58,958 bases of DNA. Origin: Marinobacter halodurans (lineage in GTDB: Bacteria; Pseudomonadota; Gammaproteobacteria; Pseudomonadales; Oleiphilaceae). Shown piece after piece: positions 25,944-36,845 of the stretch; position 1 is the first letter of the stretch, and the number at the start of each line of letters is the position of its first letter. Position numbers and translations under genes: made by a program. The notes under the pieces were generated by a model. The model searched no databases and was not told the origin of the DNA. It saw only the letters and a list, made by a program, of their open reading frames with translations. The stretch covers positions 1-58,958 of the forward strand of contig NZ_SJDL01000034.1 in assembly GCF_004327985.1 (NCBI RefSeq), given 5' to 3'.

Positions 25944-27425
25944 TCACAGAACCCCCTTCACCAGCGCATCCACGGTGGCCCGTGCCCCGGATGACCGCAG
26001 GCTGTAGAGCGCGGCCAGGAAGGCATCACGGAAGCGGGGCTGGTCGCCCAGGTCGCCGAACAGCTCCCGGTTCTCGACGAATGCCGTGGGATGGGTCCGG
26101 CTTTCGGCGGCAATGGCCATCAGTCGGTCCTTGAGAGGATCGACCACGTCGATAGGCTGGCCATCTTCGTCGGTGCCTTCCGCATAGCGGGCCCAACTGG
26201 CCACCACGGCGGCGGCCCGGTGTATCTCGCCGCCGCTGTCCAACTGTTCGCGAATGACCGGCAGCAGCCACTTGGGAATCCGGTCGGAGCTTTCGGCGCA
26301 CAGCCGGGCCAGGGTGTCCTTGATTTCCGGGTTGGCAAAGCGCTCGATCAGCGTATGCCGGTATTCGTCCAGATCGACGCCGGGCACATCCGCCAGGGTC
26401 GGGCTGCCTTCGTTTTCCATGTAGGCCAGCAGGAACTCGACGAACAGCGGATCCTGGCAGACTTCGTGGGCGTAGCGGTAGCCGCTCAGGTAACCGAAAT
26501 AGCACAGCGCCTGGTGGCTGGCATTGAGCAAGCGCAGCTTCATCAGCTCGTAGGGTTCCACGTCACCGACCACCTGGACGCCGGCGTCTTCCACCGGCGG
26601 ACGGCCGTCGACAAACCTGTCTTCGAGTACCCACTGGGTGAACGGCTCGCAGACCACCGGCCAGCGGTCTTCGATGCCGAACCGGGATTGCAGCTCGGCG
26701 ATGTCTTCGCCGGTGGTGACCGGGGTGATGCGGTCCACCATGGAGTTGGGGAAGGTCACATTGGCCTCGATCCATTCCGCCAGTTCCGCATCCCGGCGCC
26801 GGGCGTAGGCGGTGAACATGCGGTGGGCCACCTCGCCATTGCCCTGGATGTTGTCGCAGGACATCACGGTGAACGGTGGAATGCCCCGCTCACGGCGACG
26901 GCGCAGGGCTTCGGTGACCAGGCCGAAGGTGGTGCGGGGTCGCTCCGGGTTGGCCAGGTCCTGCTGCACGTCCAGGTTGGAGACGTTGAATTCGCCGGTG
27001 ACCGGGTGGAAATTGTAACCGCCCTCGGTCACCGTCAGCGACACGATGCGAATGGCGGGATCCGCCATGCGTTCGATCACGGCATCGGGGTCGTCCGGTG
27101 CGAACAGGTAATCCACCAGGCTGCCGATCACCCGGGCGTCGTAATGGCCATCGGCATGCTTGACCACCAGGGTGTACAGGTGGTCCTGGGCCGCCAGGAC
27201 CTCCTGCATGCGCCGGTCGCCCGGCATCACGCCCACGCCGATAATGCCCCAGTCCAGCGCCTTGCCGTCGTTCATGAGTTGGTCCAGGTACATGGCCTGG
27301 TGGGCCCGGTGAAAGCCGCCCACGCCGAAATGCACGATGCCCGCCGTGACGGATTGCCGGTCGTATCCGGGCACGGCGACCCGGCTATCGAGACGGTTGA
27401 GCTGTTTGCGGGAGAGACGGGTCAT
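25944..27425 (-). CDS. Mannitol 2-dehydrogenase family polyol dehydrogenase
   Basis: The 493-residue long-chain dehydrogenase oxidises mannitol to fructose (and often arabitol to xylulose) with NAD. The N-terminal nucleotide-binding part shows IVHFGVGGFHRAH, and the catalytic segment MKLRLLNASHQ contains the family lysine at K296, with the usual N and H downstream (KxxxxNxxH). The product fits the kinases on both sides. AGGAGG precedes ATG 27425. It is part of the polyol operon. Confidence 0.94.
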   Translation of the reverse strand: MTRLSRKQLNRLDSRVAVPGYDRQSVTAGIVHFGVGGFHRAHQAMYLDQLMNDGKALDWGIIGVGVMPGDRRMQEVLAAQDHLYTLVVKHADGHYDARVIGSLVDYLFAPDDPDAVIERMADPAIRIVSLTVTEGGYNFHPVTGEFNVSNLDVQQDLANPERPRTTFGLVTEALRRRRERGIPPFTVMSCDNIQGNGEVAHRMFTAYARRRDAELAEWIEANVTFPNSMVDRITPVTTGEDIAELQSRFGIEDRWPVVCEPFTQWVLEDRFVDGRPPVEDAGVQVVGDVEPYELMKLRLLNASHQALCYFGYLSGYRYAHEVCQDPLFVEFLLAYMENEGSPTLADVPGVDLDEYRHTLIERFANPEIKDTLARLCAESSDRIPKWLLPVIREQLDSGGEIHRAAAVVASWARYAEGTDEDGQPIDVVDPLKDRLMAIAAESRTHPTAFVENRELFGDLGDQPRFRDAFLAALYSLRSSGARATVDALVKGVL

Positions 27426-27459
27426 CGTTACCTCCTGTTGGAGCAAGGGTGGGTTTCTG

Positions 27460-28107
27460 TCACGTGGGTATGCGCTCGTCTTCGGCGACCCAGCGGATAT
27501 CGGGTTCGATGGACGCCTGTTTCACCAGGCGACTGTTGAGCATGTCCTTGTCGTAGGTCTTGGCCCGGGCGCCGGCCTCGTCCTGGCCCATGTCCTGCCA
27601 GCGGCGGAGCAGGCGGGCGGCCAGCAATTCATCCGGCACCTCCAGGAACAGCTTGAGATCGAACAGGTCGTGCAGCGTCCGCCAGGGATCCCGGTCGAGC
27701 AGCAGGTAGTTGCCCTCGACGATCACGATGCGGTGCGCCGGCGTGACGATCCGCCCGCCGGCCCGGGCCAGGTCGAGCGGCCGGTCGAACACCGGCACCG
27801 CGACGTCGCCCAGGTTGTTGCGTATACGTTGCAGATCCCACAGCAGGCCCTCGGGATTGAACGTTTCTGGTGCGCCCTTGATCGGTACCTGTCCGCGCGG
27901 TTCCAGCACGGCGTTGTCGTAGTGGTAACCGTCCATAGGGACCACCACGGTGCTGCCGGGCACCTCGCGGTTCAGCAACTCGGCCAGGCGTTCCGACAAG
28001 GTCGACTTGCCGGCAGCTGGCGGTCCGGCCAGGGCCACGATCAGGCGCTCGTGCTGTTCGGCAGCCGCCAGGATGCGATCAACGATCTGGGCGATATTGG
28101 GTGTCAT
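27460..28107 (-). CDS. P-loop sugar/nucleoside kinase, FrcK-like (probable fructokinase)
   Basis: A 215-residue P-loop kinase of the uridine/pantothenate kinase-like branch. Walker A is GPPAAGKS (28-35), a possible substrate segment is PMDGYHYDN, and IVIVEGNYLLL is the Walker B-like strand. Its closest kind is FrcK of fructose/mannose ABC operons and other putative fructokinases. Beside mannitol and sorbitol dehydrogenases, a job of phosphorylating fructose is the simplest reading, but this is inference and other sugars or nucleosides are possible. Confidence 0.8.
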   Translation of the reverse strand: MTPNIAQIVDRILAAAEQHERLIVALAGPPAAGKSTLSERLAELLNREVPGSTVVVPMDGYHYDNAVLEPRGQVPIKGAPETFNPEGLLWDLQRIRNNLGDVAVPVFDRPLDLARAGGRIVTPAHRIVIVEGNYLLLDRDPWRTLHDLFDLKLFLEVPDELLAARLLRRWQDMGQDEAGARAKTYDKDMLNSRLVKQASIEPDIRWVAEDERIPT

Positions 28108-28167
28108 GGTTCCGTCTCCGACAAGGTGTTCCGGGCAGCCCTCGGAAGGCTGACCGTCCCACAGTCG

Positions 28168-28956
28168 TCAGCTCATCCAGTTACCGCCATCCACATTCAG
28201 TGTCTGTGCGACCACATAGTCGGCGTCCTCACTGGCCAGGAACACGGCGGCCCCGGCGTGATCCTCGGGGCGGCCCATCCGGCCGTAGGGCACCGCTTCG
28301 CCCACCAGGCGTTTCTTCTCGCCCAGCGGACGGTTCTCGTATCGCGCGAACAGGGCATCGACCTCATCCCACATGGGGGTGTCCACGACACCGGGCGCGA
28401 TACCATTTACGTTAATACCGTATTTGATCAGGTCCAGGCCACAGGATTGGGTGAGGCTGATGACAGCGGCCTTGGAGGCGCAGTACAGGCTCACCAGCGC
28501 CTCGCCGCGCCGGCCCGCCTGGCTCGACATGTTGATGATCTTGCCGCCTTGCCCGCGATCGACCATGGATTGGGCCACGGCCTGGAGCGTGAAGAACATG
28601 CCCTTGACGTTCACGTTGAACTGGCGGTCGTAACTCTCTTCGGTGGCTTCCAGCACCGGCGCCATATCAAACACCGCTGCGTTGTTGACCAGGATATCGA
28701 TACCGCCCCAACGCCCGGTGACGTTCCGTACCAGGGCATTGATGGCGTCCCGGTCGCAGACATTCAGCGGCTCGCCGATGATCCGGTCCGGCCCGGTCAG
28801 GGTGCTGCGGATATCCTCCACCGCTGTGTGGATGGCGGCCTGGTCGATATCGGCCACCACCACCCGGGCGCCTTCTGCCAGGTAACGCTCTGCGATGGCC
28901 CGGCCAATGCCTCGGGCACCGCCGGTAATCACGGCGACTTTGTCCTGCAGTTTCAT
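28168..28956 (-). CDS. SDR-family sorbitol (L-iditol 2-) dehydrogenase, SmoS-like
   Basis: A classical short-chain dehydrogenase (262 residues). TGGARGIG (11-18) binds NAD, NNAA is the structural motif, and the catalytic set is the Ser in NMSSQAG with Y158 and K162 (YCASK). The wording SQAGRRGEALVSLYCASKAAV (region 141-162) and the C-terminal DGGNWM match sorbitol dehydrogenases of polyol ABC operons such as SmoS of Rhodobacter. It oxidises sorbitol to fructose, or galactitol to tagatose. It is in the same operon as the transporter. Confidence 0.92.
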   Translation of the reverse strand: MKLQDKVAVITGGARGIGRAIAERYLAEGARVVVADIDQAAIHTAVEDIRSTLTGPDRIIGEPLNVCDRDAINALVRNVTGRWGGIDILVNNAAVFDMAPVLEATEESYDRQFNVNVKGMFFTLQAVAQSMVDRGQGGKIINMSSQAGRRGEALVSLYCASKAAVISLTQSCGLDLIKYGINVNGIAPGVVDTPMWDEVDALFARYENRPLGEKKRLVGEAVPYGRMGRPEDHAGAAVFLASEDADYVVAQTLNVDGGNWMS

Positions 28957-28975
28957 AAACGGGTATTCCTCTCGA

Positions 28976-29653
28976 TCAGGCGGGATGGCGTCTTTGGCGC
29001 CACTCGCTTACCAGTGCCTCCAGGCCGGTCATGTGGCGCAGGATGCGCCAGGCCCCGGCCTCTTTCAGGTGTTCGGCATGGTCCGGCGGGATATGGCTGG
29101 CGCCGGTAAAGCCGATCACGGTCATGCCGGCCGCACGGGCGGCGGTGACGCCGGAAACGCTGTCTTCCACCACCAGGCAGTCCTGCGGCGAACAGCCCAG
29201 TTCCCGGGTCGCCAGCAGGTAGACACCAGGATCCGGCTTGGGCAGGGCTACCTGTTCGGCGGTGAACAGCGGCACCTCCCCCAGCCAGGCATCAAGCCCG
29301 GTGGTTGCGAGGGAGTTGCGCACCCGGAAGCGGCTGGAGTTGGAGGCGATGGCCAGGGGCAGGGGGAGCCGGCTCAGCGTGTCGACGACGCCGTCGATCG
29401 GCTGCAATTCCCTGGCCAAGCGGGCCTCGATGGCATGGTCGATCCGCGGCAGGGCATCCGCCGGCAACGCGTGGCTGCTGAGGGCTTCCAGGTGCAGCAG
29501 GATGTTTTCCGTGGTCATACCCAGGGCATGGTGCAGCACGGTATCCGCCTGCAGGTCCGGCAGCCAGTCCCGCAGTTGCTCGACGAGGGTCGCTTCGGCG
29601 ATCACCTCGCTGTCCACCAGGACGCCGTCGCAGTCGAAGATCAGCGTTTCCAT
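28976..29653 (-). CDS. HAD-family phosphatase, beta-phosphoglucomutase-like
   Basis: A single-domain HAD protein with helical cap: motif I IFDCDGVLVDSE (D8, D10), motif II ASNSS, motif III KPDPG and motif IV VVEDSVSG. Unlike the tandem HAD at 2.0-3.7 kb, it has the full DxD. HAD phosphatases are common in SmoEFGK-type polyol operons and may remove dead-end sugar phosphates. ATG 29653 is used; a GTG at 29665 would overlap the ATPase stop. It lies 8 bases after the ABC ATPase gene. Confidence 0.88.
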   Translation of the reverse strand: METLIFDCDGVLVDSEVIAEATLVEQLRDWLPDLQADTVLHHALGMTTENILLHLEALSSHALPADALPRIDHAIEARLARELQPIDGVVDTLSRLPLPLAIASNSSRFRVRNSLATTGLDAWLGEVPLFTAEQVALPKPDPGVYLLATRELGCSPQDCLVVEDSVSGVTAARAAGMTVIGFTGASHIPPDHAEHLKEAGAWRILRHMTGLEALVSEWRQRRHPA

Positions 29654-29661
29654 CGGTGACC

Positions 29662-30810
<1,149 letters not shown>

Positions 30811-30836
30811 GTTGAAACCTTTCTATTTGAAGACGG

Positions 30837-31655
30837 CTACTTGACGGCGCCGAAGGTCAGGCCCCGGACCATCTGTTTCTGGGTCAGCCAGCCGAAGACC
30901 AGGATGGGCGCGATGGCCATCGTGGAGGCGGCGGAGAGTTTCGCCCAGAACAGCCCCTCGGGACTGGAGAAAGAGGCGATGTAGGCCGTCAGCGGTGCGG
31001 CCTGCGAGGTGGTCAGGTTGAGGCTCCAGAAGGCCTCGTTCCAGCTCAGGATGACCGACAGCAGACCGGTGGAGGCGATCCCCGGCAGGGTCAGCGGCAT
31101 CAGCAGGTAGAGCACCTCCTGCAGGGTGCTGGCGCCGTCCATGCGACCGGCTTCCAGGATGTCCCTGGGCAGGTCCTTGAAGAAGGTGTAGAGCATCCAC
31201 ACCACGATCGGCAGGTTCATCAGCGTGTAGACGATAACCAGGCCGGTCCGGGTATCCAGTAACCCGGTATCCCGGAACAGCAGGTAGATGGGCACCAGCA
31301 CCCCCACCGGCGGCAGCATCTTGGTGGACAGCATCCACAGCAGCGTGCCCTTGGTGCGCTTGGTGGGCATGAAGGCCATGGAGTAGGCCGAGGGAATCGC
31401 GATAAGCAGTGCCAGGATGGTGGAGCCGAAGGACACGATCACGCTGTTCCAGGCGAACTTGAAGTAGTCCGCCCGCTGCTGGACTTCGGCGTAGCTGTCC
31501 AGCGTCGGTGTAAAGATCAGGCTGGGATCGGACACCGCGTCGACTTCGGTCTTGAAACCGGTCAGCACCATCCAGAAGATCGGGAAGAAGATGATAAAGG
31601 CAATTACCCAGGCCAGCAGGCCGATGGCAAAGCGTTTGAGCGTTGAATGATTCAT
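30837..31655 (-). CDS. Polyol ABC importer permease (SmoG type)
   Basis: An inner-membrane CUT1 permease of the MalG kind, 272 residues, with about six helices. The EAA loop that contacts the ATPase reads EAGRMDGASTLQEVLYLLMPL, given here as the region near residues 175-195. The C-terminus ends with MVRGLTFGAVK, typical for this family. It is the partner of the neighbouring permease. Confidence 0.92.
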   Translation of the reverse strand: MNHSTLKRFAIGLLAWVIAFIIFFPIFWMVLTGFKTEVDAVSDPSLIFTPTLDSYAEVQQRADYFKFAWNSVIVSFGSTILALLIAIPSAYSMAFMPTKRTKGTLLWMLSTKMLPPVGVLVPIYLLFRDTGLLDTRTGLVIVYTLMNLPIVVWMLYTFFKDLPRDILEAGRMDGASTLQEVLYLLMPLTLPGIASTGLLSVILSWNEAFWSLNLTTSQAAPLTAYIASFSSPEGLFWAKLSAASTMAIAPILVFGWLTQKQMVRGLTFGAVK

Positions 31656-31667
31656 GGGTCCTCCGCT

Positions 31668-32558
31668 TCAGTCTTCCAGGTTCCTGGCCACGAGCCGCAC
31701 CAGGAAGATCGCGACAATGTTGGCCAGGATGATGGCGACGACGCCGCCGGCGGAGGCCATGCCCACGTCAAAGTCCAGCAGGGCGCGGATGTAGATCAGG
31801 TAGGCCAGGTTGGTGGTCGCCAGACCCGGGCCGCCCGAGGTGGTGACGAAGATCTCCGCGAACACCGTCAGCAGGAAGATCATTTCGATCATGATCACCA
31901 CGCTGATCGCCCGCTTCAGGTGGGGCAGGGTGATGAAGAAGAAAATCGCAATGGGCCCGGCGCCGTCCATGCGGGCGGCTTCCACCTGGTCCTCATCCAG
32001 AGACTGGATGGCGGTGAGCAGGATCAGCAGGGCGAACGGCAGCCATTGCCAGGCCACGATCATGACGATGGAGGTCAGCGGCAGCGACGAGAACCAGTCC
32101 ACCGGCTGGGTGCCGAACAGCTGGGCGATCCAGGCGAAGATGCCGTTGGCCGGGTGCATCATCAGGTTCTTCCAGACCAGCGCGCTGACCGTCGGCATCA
32201 CGAAGAAGGGGGAAATCACCAGCACCCGGGCAATGCCGCGACCGAAGAACTCCTGCTGGAACAGGACGGCCAGCAGGGTACCGCCGACCACAGTAATCAC
32301 GAGCACCCAACCGACCAGCAACAGCGTGTTGATCATCGACGTCCAAAGGGCGGGGTCGGTGAACAGGTATTCGTAGTTTTCCAGACCGGCAAACCCGGCC
32401 ATGGTCGGCATCAGCAGGTTGTAGCGCTGGAGCGAGAACCAGACGGTCATCGCCAGCGGCACGATCATCCACAGGAACAACAGGGTGACAGCGGGGGCCT
32501 GCAGCGCCAGGGGACGGAGTCCGCCGACGGTGCGCCCGGCAGCTCGGGGTTTGTTCAT
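31668..32558 (-). CDS. Polyol ABC importer permease (SmoF type)
   Basis: The MalF-like permease of the same importer, 296 residues with about six helices (first near 20-45). Its EAA loop reads EAARMDGAGPIAIFFFITLP (near residues 195-215). It follows the binding-protein gene after a GC-rich stem-loop and precedes the second permease by 12 bases. Confidence 0.92.
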   Translation of the reverse strand: MNKPRAAGRTVGGLRPLALQAPAVTLLFLWMIVPLAMTVWFSLQRYNLLMPTMAGFAGLENYEYLFTDPALWTSMINTLLLVGWVLVITVVGGTLLAVLFQQEFFGRGIARVLVISPFFVMPTVSALVWKNLMMHPANGIFAWIAQLFGTQPVDWFSSLPLTSIVMIVAWQWLPFALLILLTAIQSLDEDQVEAARMDGAGPIAIFFFITLPHLKRAISVVIMIEMIFLLTVFAEIFVTTSGGPGLATTNLAYLIYIRALLDFDVGMASAGGVVAIILANIVAIFLVRLVARNLED

Positions 32559-32628
32559 GGTCGTATCCGGGGTATCGGGTGGGGGCCGTCAGACGACCCG
32601 TGATTCATCTCAGCGGTTCGGGTGGCGT

Positions 32629-32654
32629 GCCGGGACAGCCGCAGCCGTCCCGGC
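32629..32654 (-). promoter_or_regulatory. Intercistronic stem-loop after the polyol-binding protein gene
   Basis: GCCGGGAC (32629-32636) pairs with GTCCCGGC (32647-32654), starting 12 bases beyond the binding-protein stop codon and before the permease genes. No T run follows. This is the usual place for an RNA-stabilising or attenuating hairpin that raises binding-protein over permease levels. Confidence 0.7.
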
Positions 32655-32665
32655 AATATCCCCGA

Positions 32666-33976
<1,311 letters not shown>

Positions 33977-34039
33977 GGCTTGCTCCTGTTGTGGGAGGTA
34001 TTGGTGTTGTTGTCCTAAGCCGGATCACTTGCTTGTTTT

Positions 34040-34078
34040 TGATCAATTGAATCTACTCACGAACAATTGATCAGTCAA
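34040..34078 (-). promoter_or_regulatory. Polyol operon promoter with overlapping operator
   Basis: On the minus strand TTGACT (34073-34078), exactly 17 bases, then TAGATT (34050-34055) form a good sigma70 promoter. Two 10-base arms, TGATCAATTG (34040-34049) and CAATTGATCA (34064-34073), form a perfect inverted repeat 14 bases apart: one arm in the spacer, the other just past the -10. The SorC-type regulator encoded next door is the likely ligand. Confidence 0.8.
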
Positions 34079-34082
34079 GGGC

Positions 34083-34106
34083 AAAAAAAATTGCGCCCGA
34101 AGGCAC
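34083..34106 (-). terminator. Rho-independent terminator of the sorC-type regulator gene
   Basis: On the minus strand GTGCC-TTCG-GGCGC is a five-pair stem with a stable UUCG loop, followed by AA and eight T (34083-34090). It lies 8 bases after the regulator stop codon and just before the polyol promoter, so regulator and transport operon are separate transcripts. Confidence 0.9.
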
Positions 34107-34113
34107 GGTCCGG

Positions 34114-35073
34114 TCAGCGCCGGACCGCGTTATCGAGCACGTAGCGGGCCGCCGCTTCGTCCGTAATCAGCCCCTTCAGCCAGCCGCCGCGCAAAGCGGA
34201 GAGAATGGCCGGGCCCTTGTCGGTGCCGCCGGCCAGCGCCACCAGGCGTTGCGGGGCCAGACTTTCCAGCGCCGGACTGGTGACCCGGCGGGTCACCGAG
34301 CAGTCGATGATGCGGCCCTGGGCATCCAGCGGCCAGCCGAGCAGTTCACCCACGGCGCGGCAGCTCAGTAATTCGTCGAGTTCCGATTCGTTGATGAAGT
34401 CGTCCTGGAACAGGGTGGCCTGGCGGTTGATCGGCCCCACGCCGATAAAGCCGACTTCCGCCTCGGCGGCGACGCTGGCGATGGCCTGGAACAGGCGCTG
34501 GTTCAGCAGGGCTTCGCGCTCCTCGACGGAGCCGGCCACCACCGGGGCGGGCAGCAGGAAGCGGCCGCTGGCGGTCTTGTCCGCCAGGGCGGTGACGCCG
34601 TCATAGCGGTTGGAGGAGCCGTCCCGGGCCACGTTGCCCACCAGGGATACGAAACGATGCTGGGGCCGGTCCATGCGGCTGACCGCTTCCACCGTGGCGC
34701 GCACGGTCCGGCCGGAGCCGAGGGAGAGCGTTAGCGGTTCGGTGCGCTCCAGGTAGCGGGTCAGGCGATCGCAGCCGGCCACGGCCACGTAGTGGGCACT
34801 GTTGTGCTCGGCATCCGGGTCGACTGGCACCACGTCGCAGAACTCCAGGTCGAACTGGTCGCGCAGCGCCTGGCCCAGCGTCATGCAGTTGGAGATGGGG
34901 TGATCGATGTGAACCTTGATCAGCCCTTCCTGGCGGGCCAGGGCCAGCAGGCGCTGGACGCCGGGGCGGGACACGCCCAACTGTGCGGCAATCTCGTCCT
35001 GGGTGCGTCCACCGACATAGGAGAGCCAGGCGGCCCGGGCGGCCTGGTCGAGTTTGACTTCGAACTTATCCAT
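34114..35073 (-). CDS. SorC/DeoR-type sugar-binding transcriptional regulator
   Basis: The 319-residue protein has an N-terminal helix-turn-helix (RTQDEIAAQLGVSRPGVQRLL, near residues 23-43) and a long sugar-phosphate-binding domain with LGSGRT near residue 118 and GGTDKGPAILSALRGGWLKGLITDE near the end. It belongs to the SorC family, whose members act as tetramers and respond to polyol or sugar phosphates. It lies directly upstream of the polyol island in the same direction, ended by its own terminator, and is the best candidate for the operator at 34040-34073. Confidence 0.92.
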   Translation of the reverse strand: MDKFEVKLDQAARAAWLSYVGGRTQDEIAAQLGVSRPGVQRLLALARQEGLIKVHIDHPISNCMTLGQALRDQFDLEFCDVVPVDPDAEHNSAHYVAVAGCDRLTRYLERTEPLTLSLGSGRTVRATVEAVSRMDRPQHRFVSLVGNVARDGSSNRYDGVTALADKTASGRFLLPAPVVAGSVEEREALLNQRLFQAIASVAAEAEVGFIGVGPINRQATLFQDDFINESELDELLSCRAVGELLGWPLDAQGRIIDCSVTRRVTSPALESLAPQRLVALAGGTDKGPAILSALRGGWLKGLITDEAAARYVLDNAVRR

Positions 35074-35173
35074 GGTGCTGCGAACTTCCTCGGCGACAAA
35101 GTGACCCGATCATCGCAAGCACACCGGCAATGCACAACATCTGTTGCATGGCCAACCGGCCCGGAAGCTGTGG

Positions 35174-36172
35174 TCAGAGGGTGCCGCCGGTTTCGATCCG
35201 GTAGCCGAGGTCGATCACCCGATCCGTCAGTTCGGCGCCCTGCAAACGGGCGAGAAGCGCCTCTGCCGCACGCTGGCCGATGGCTTCCCGGGGGGTGACG
35301 ACGCTGGCGAGCCGGGGCGTCATGACTTGACCGACGTCATGGCCGTGGAAGCCCACAATCGCCATTTTTCCCGGCACCGGAATACCGCGCCGCTGGCATT
35401 CGAAGAAGGCACCGATGGCGACGTCGTCGTTGGTGCAGAAGATGCCGTCGGCTTCCGGATGCTCTTCCAGGATGCGGGCCATCAGCGTGGCGCCGACGGA
35501 ATAGGACGAGCGCTGTTCAAAGCGCAGGATGACCGGCTCCAGACCGTGTTCTTCCATGGCGCGCACGTAGCCGTCCTGACGCTGGATGGTCCGCGTATCC
35601 AGTCGCACGCCGAGATAGACCACGTGCTTGCGGCCACGGCGAATCATCTCGCTGACCATGTCGTAGGAGGCCTGCACGTTGTCGAACCCGACCGCCTGCT
35701 CGAACGGCGGCAGGTGGGTGTCCATCAGTTCGATGGTGGGCACGCCGGCGGTTTCCAGCATACGCCGGCTGCGCTGGGTGTGCTGGCTTTCCGACAGGAT
35801 CAGGGCGTCCACGTTGTAGGACAGCAGGGCGGACAGGCTGCGTTCCTCCACCTCCGGGCTGTAGCCGTAGTGGGCCATCATCAGGTGGTAGCCTGCGGGT
35901 TCGGTGACGCTTTCGATGCCTTTCACCACGTCGGCGAAGACCTGGTTGGTCAATGACGGCAGCAGCACGCCGATGGCGCGGCTGGTGGCCTTGGACAGGA
36001 TGTCCGGCGCCCGGTTGGGGATATAGCCGATCTCCTCCGCCACCGCGAAGATCTGCTCGCGCATTTTCTCCGACACGTTGTCGGCACCGCGCAGACAGCG
36101 GCTGACGGTCATCTTCGTGGCACCGACCCGGTCGGCGATGTCCTGCAATGTGGGGCGTCGTTTCTTGGCCAT
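35174..36172 (-). CDS. gntR: LacI-family gluconate repressor, GntR-like
   Basis: The 332-residue protein has a LacI-type DNA head (PTLQDIADRVGATKMTVSRCLRG, residues 7-29, with the hinge helix after it) and a periplasmic-binding-like core. The wording is close to GntR of the E. coli gluconate system. Gluconokinase and a TRAP importer lie just upstream in the same direction, and a palindrome equal to the GntR-type box occurs in the TRAP promoter (39874-39893). It would release DNA on gluconate or 6-phosphogluconate. A palindromic repeat separates it from gntK. Confidence 0.9.
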   Translation of the reverse strand: MAKKRRPTLQDIADRVGATKMTVSRCLRGADNVSEKMREQIFAVAEEIGYIPNRAPDILSKATSRAIGVLLPSLTNQVFADVVKGIESVTEPAGYHLMMAHYGYSPEVEERSLSALLSYNVDALILSESQHTQRSRRMLETAGVPTIELMDTHLPPFEQAVGFDNVQASYDMVSEMIRRGRKHVVYLGVRLDTRTIQRQDGYVRAMEEHGLEPVILRFEQRSSYSVGATLMARILEEHPEADGIFCTNDDVAIGAFFECQRRGIPVPGKMAIVGFHGHDVGQVMTPRLASVVTPREAIGQRAAEALLARLQGAELTDRVIDLGYRIETGGTL

Positions 36173-36240
36173 GGTTGTTGTTACATCCTCTTCGAGCGTC
36201 GACCATCATAAGGCATGAAAGGCGCCTGAACAGCCGGTGG

Positions 36241-36328
36241 CATGATCTGTCCGGGACCGTCTGAGGCCAGGGATGGCCTCAGTCGAGCGTACAGGGATGT
36301 ATTTACAGCGTGTCCCGGACAGATCATG
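36241..36328. repeat. Palindromic repeat element with 17-bp perfect terminal inverted repeats
   Basis: CATGATCTGTCCGGGAC (36241-36257) and its exact reverse complement (36312-36328) bound an 88-base element that holds a second inner palindrome CTGAGGCC-AGGGAT-GGCCTCAG and the segment GAGCGTACAGGGATGTATTT. From memory, similar GAGCG-TACAGGGATGTATT-ACAGCG elements are dispersed in Marinobacter-like genomes. It has no coding capacity and resembles a small MITE/REP unit. It lies between gntK and gntR and may also act as a terminator. Confidence 0.75.
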
Positions 36329-36346
36329 TCGCCGGCTGCCCCGAGC

Positions 36347-36844
36347 TCAGCATTCTCCCACGAGAGCGCTAATACACTCTTTCAGGATCTGCTCCGGCGT
36401 CTGTGCAATATCGACGATGATCGCCTCTTCCGGCCCCGGTTCCTCCAGGGACTGGAATTGACTCTCCAGCATTTTCTGCCCGTTGAAGTAATGATCCTTG
36501 CGTTGGGCGTGGCGGGACCAGATGGTGTCGAAGGAACCCTTCAGGTAGACGAACTGCAGCGCCGGATCCCCGGTGCGCAGCTGGTCCCGGTAGACCCCCT
36601 TCAGCGCCGAGCAGGCCAGCACCAGGCCATCCTGCCGGCGGATCAGCTCCGCCAGGTCGGCCAGCCAGCCCTCCCGGTCGGCATCCGTCAGCGGGATGCC
36701 GTTGGCCATTTTCTCCACGTTGGCTCGACTGTGGTAATCGTCTGCGTCGAAGAACGGCACACCCAGTTGCTCGCCCAGCCGCTGGCCGACCAGGCTCTTG
36801 CCACTGCCCGAGACGCCCATGACGACGATCTTGGGATGTTTCAT
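36347..36844 (-). CDS. gntK: Gluconokinase
   Basis: A 165-residue P-loop kinase that makes 6-phosphogluconate from gluconate and ATP. Walker A is GVSGSGKS (9-16); FFDADDYH, NGIPLTDADREGWL and ACSALKGVYRDQLR are textbook gluconokinase segments. It starts two bases after the TRAP large-permease stop, so import and phosphorylation are coupled in one operon. The product enters the Entner-Doudoroff or pentose phosphate route. Confidence 0.96.
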   Translation of the reverse strand: MKHPKIVVMGVSGSGKSLVGQRLGEQLGVPFFDADDYHSRANVEKMANGIPLTDADREGWLADLAELIRRQDGLVLACSALKGVYRDQLRTGDPALQFVYLKGSFDTIWSRHAQRKDHYFNGQKMLESQFQSLEEPGPEEAIIVDIAQTPEQILKECISALVGEC

Positions 36845-36845
36845 A

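Noticed and set aside
27337-29109. A 590-codon plus-strand frame opposite the kinase and sorbitol dehydrogenase genes
   Set aside because: It lacks a ribosome site and motifs, and it crosses several real minus-strand genes and their spacers.
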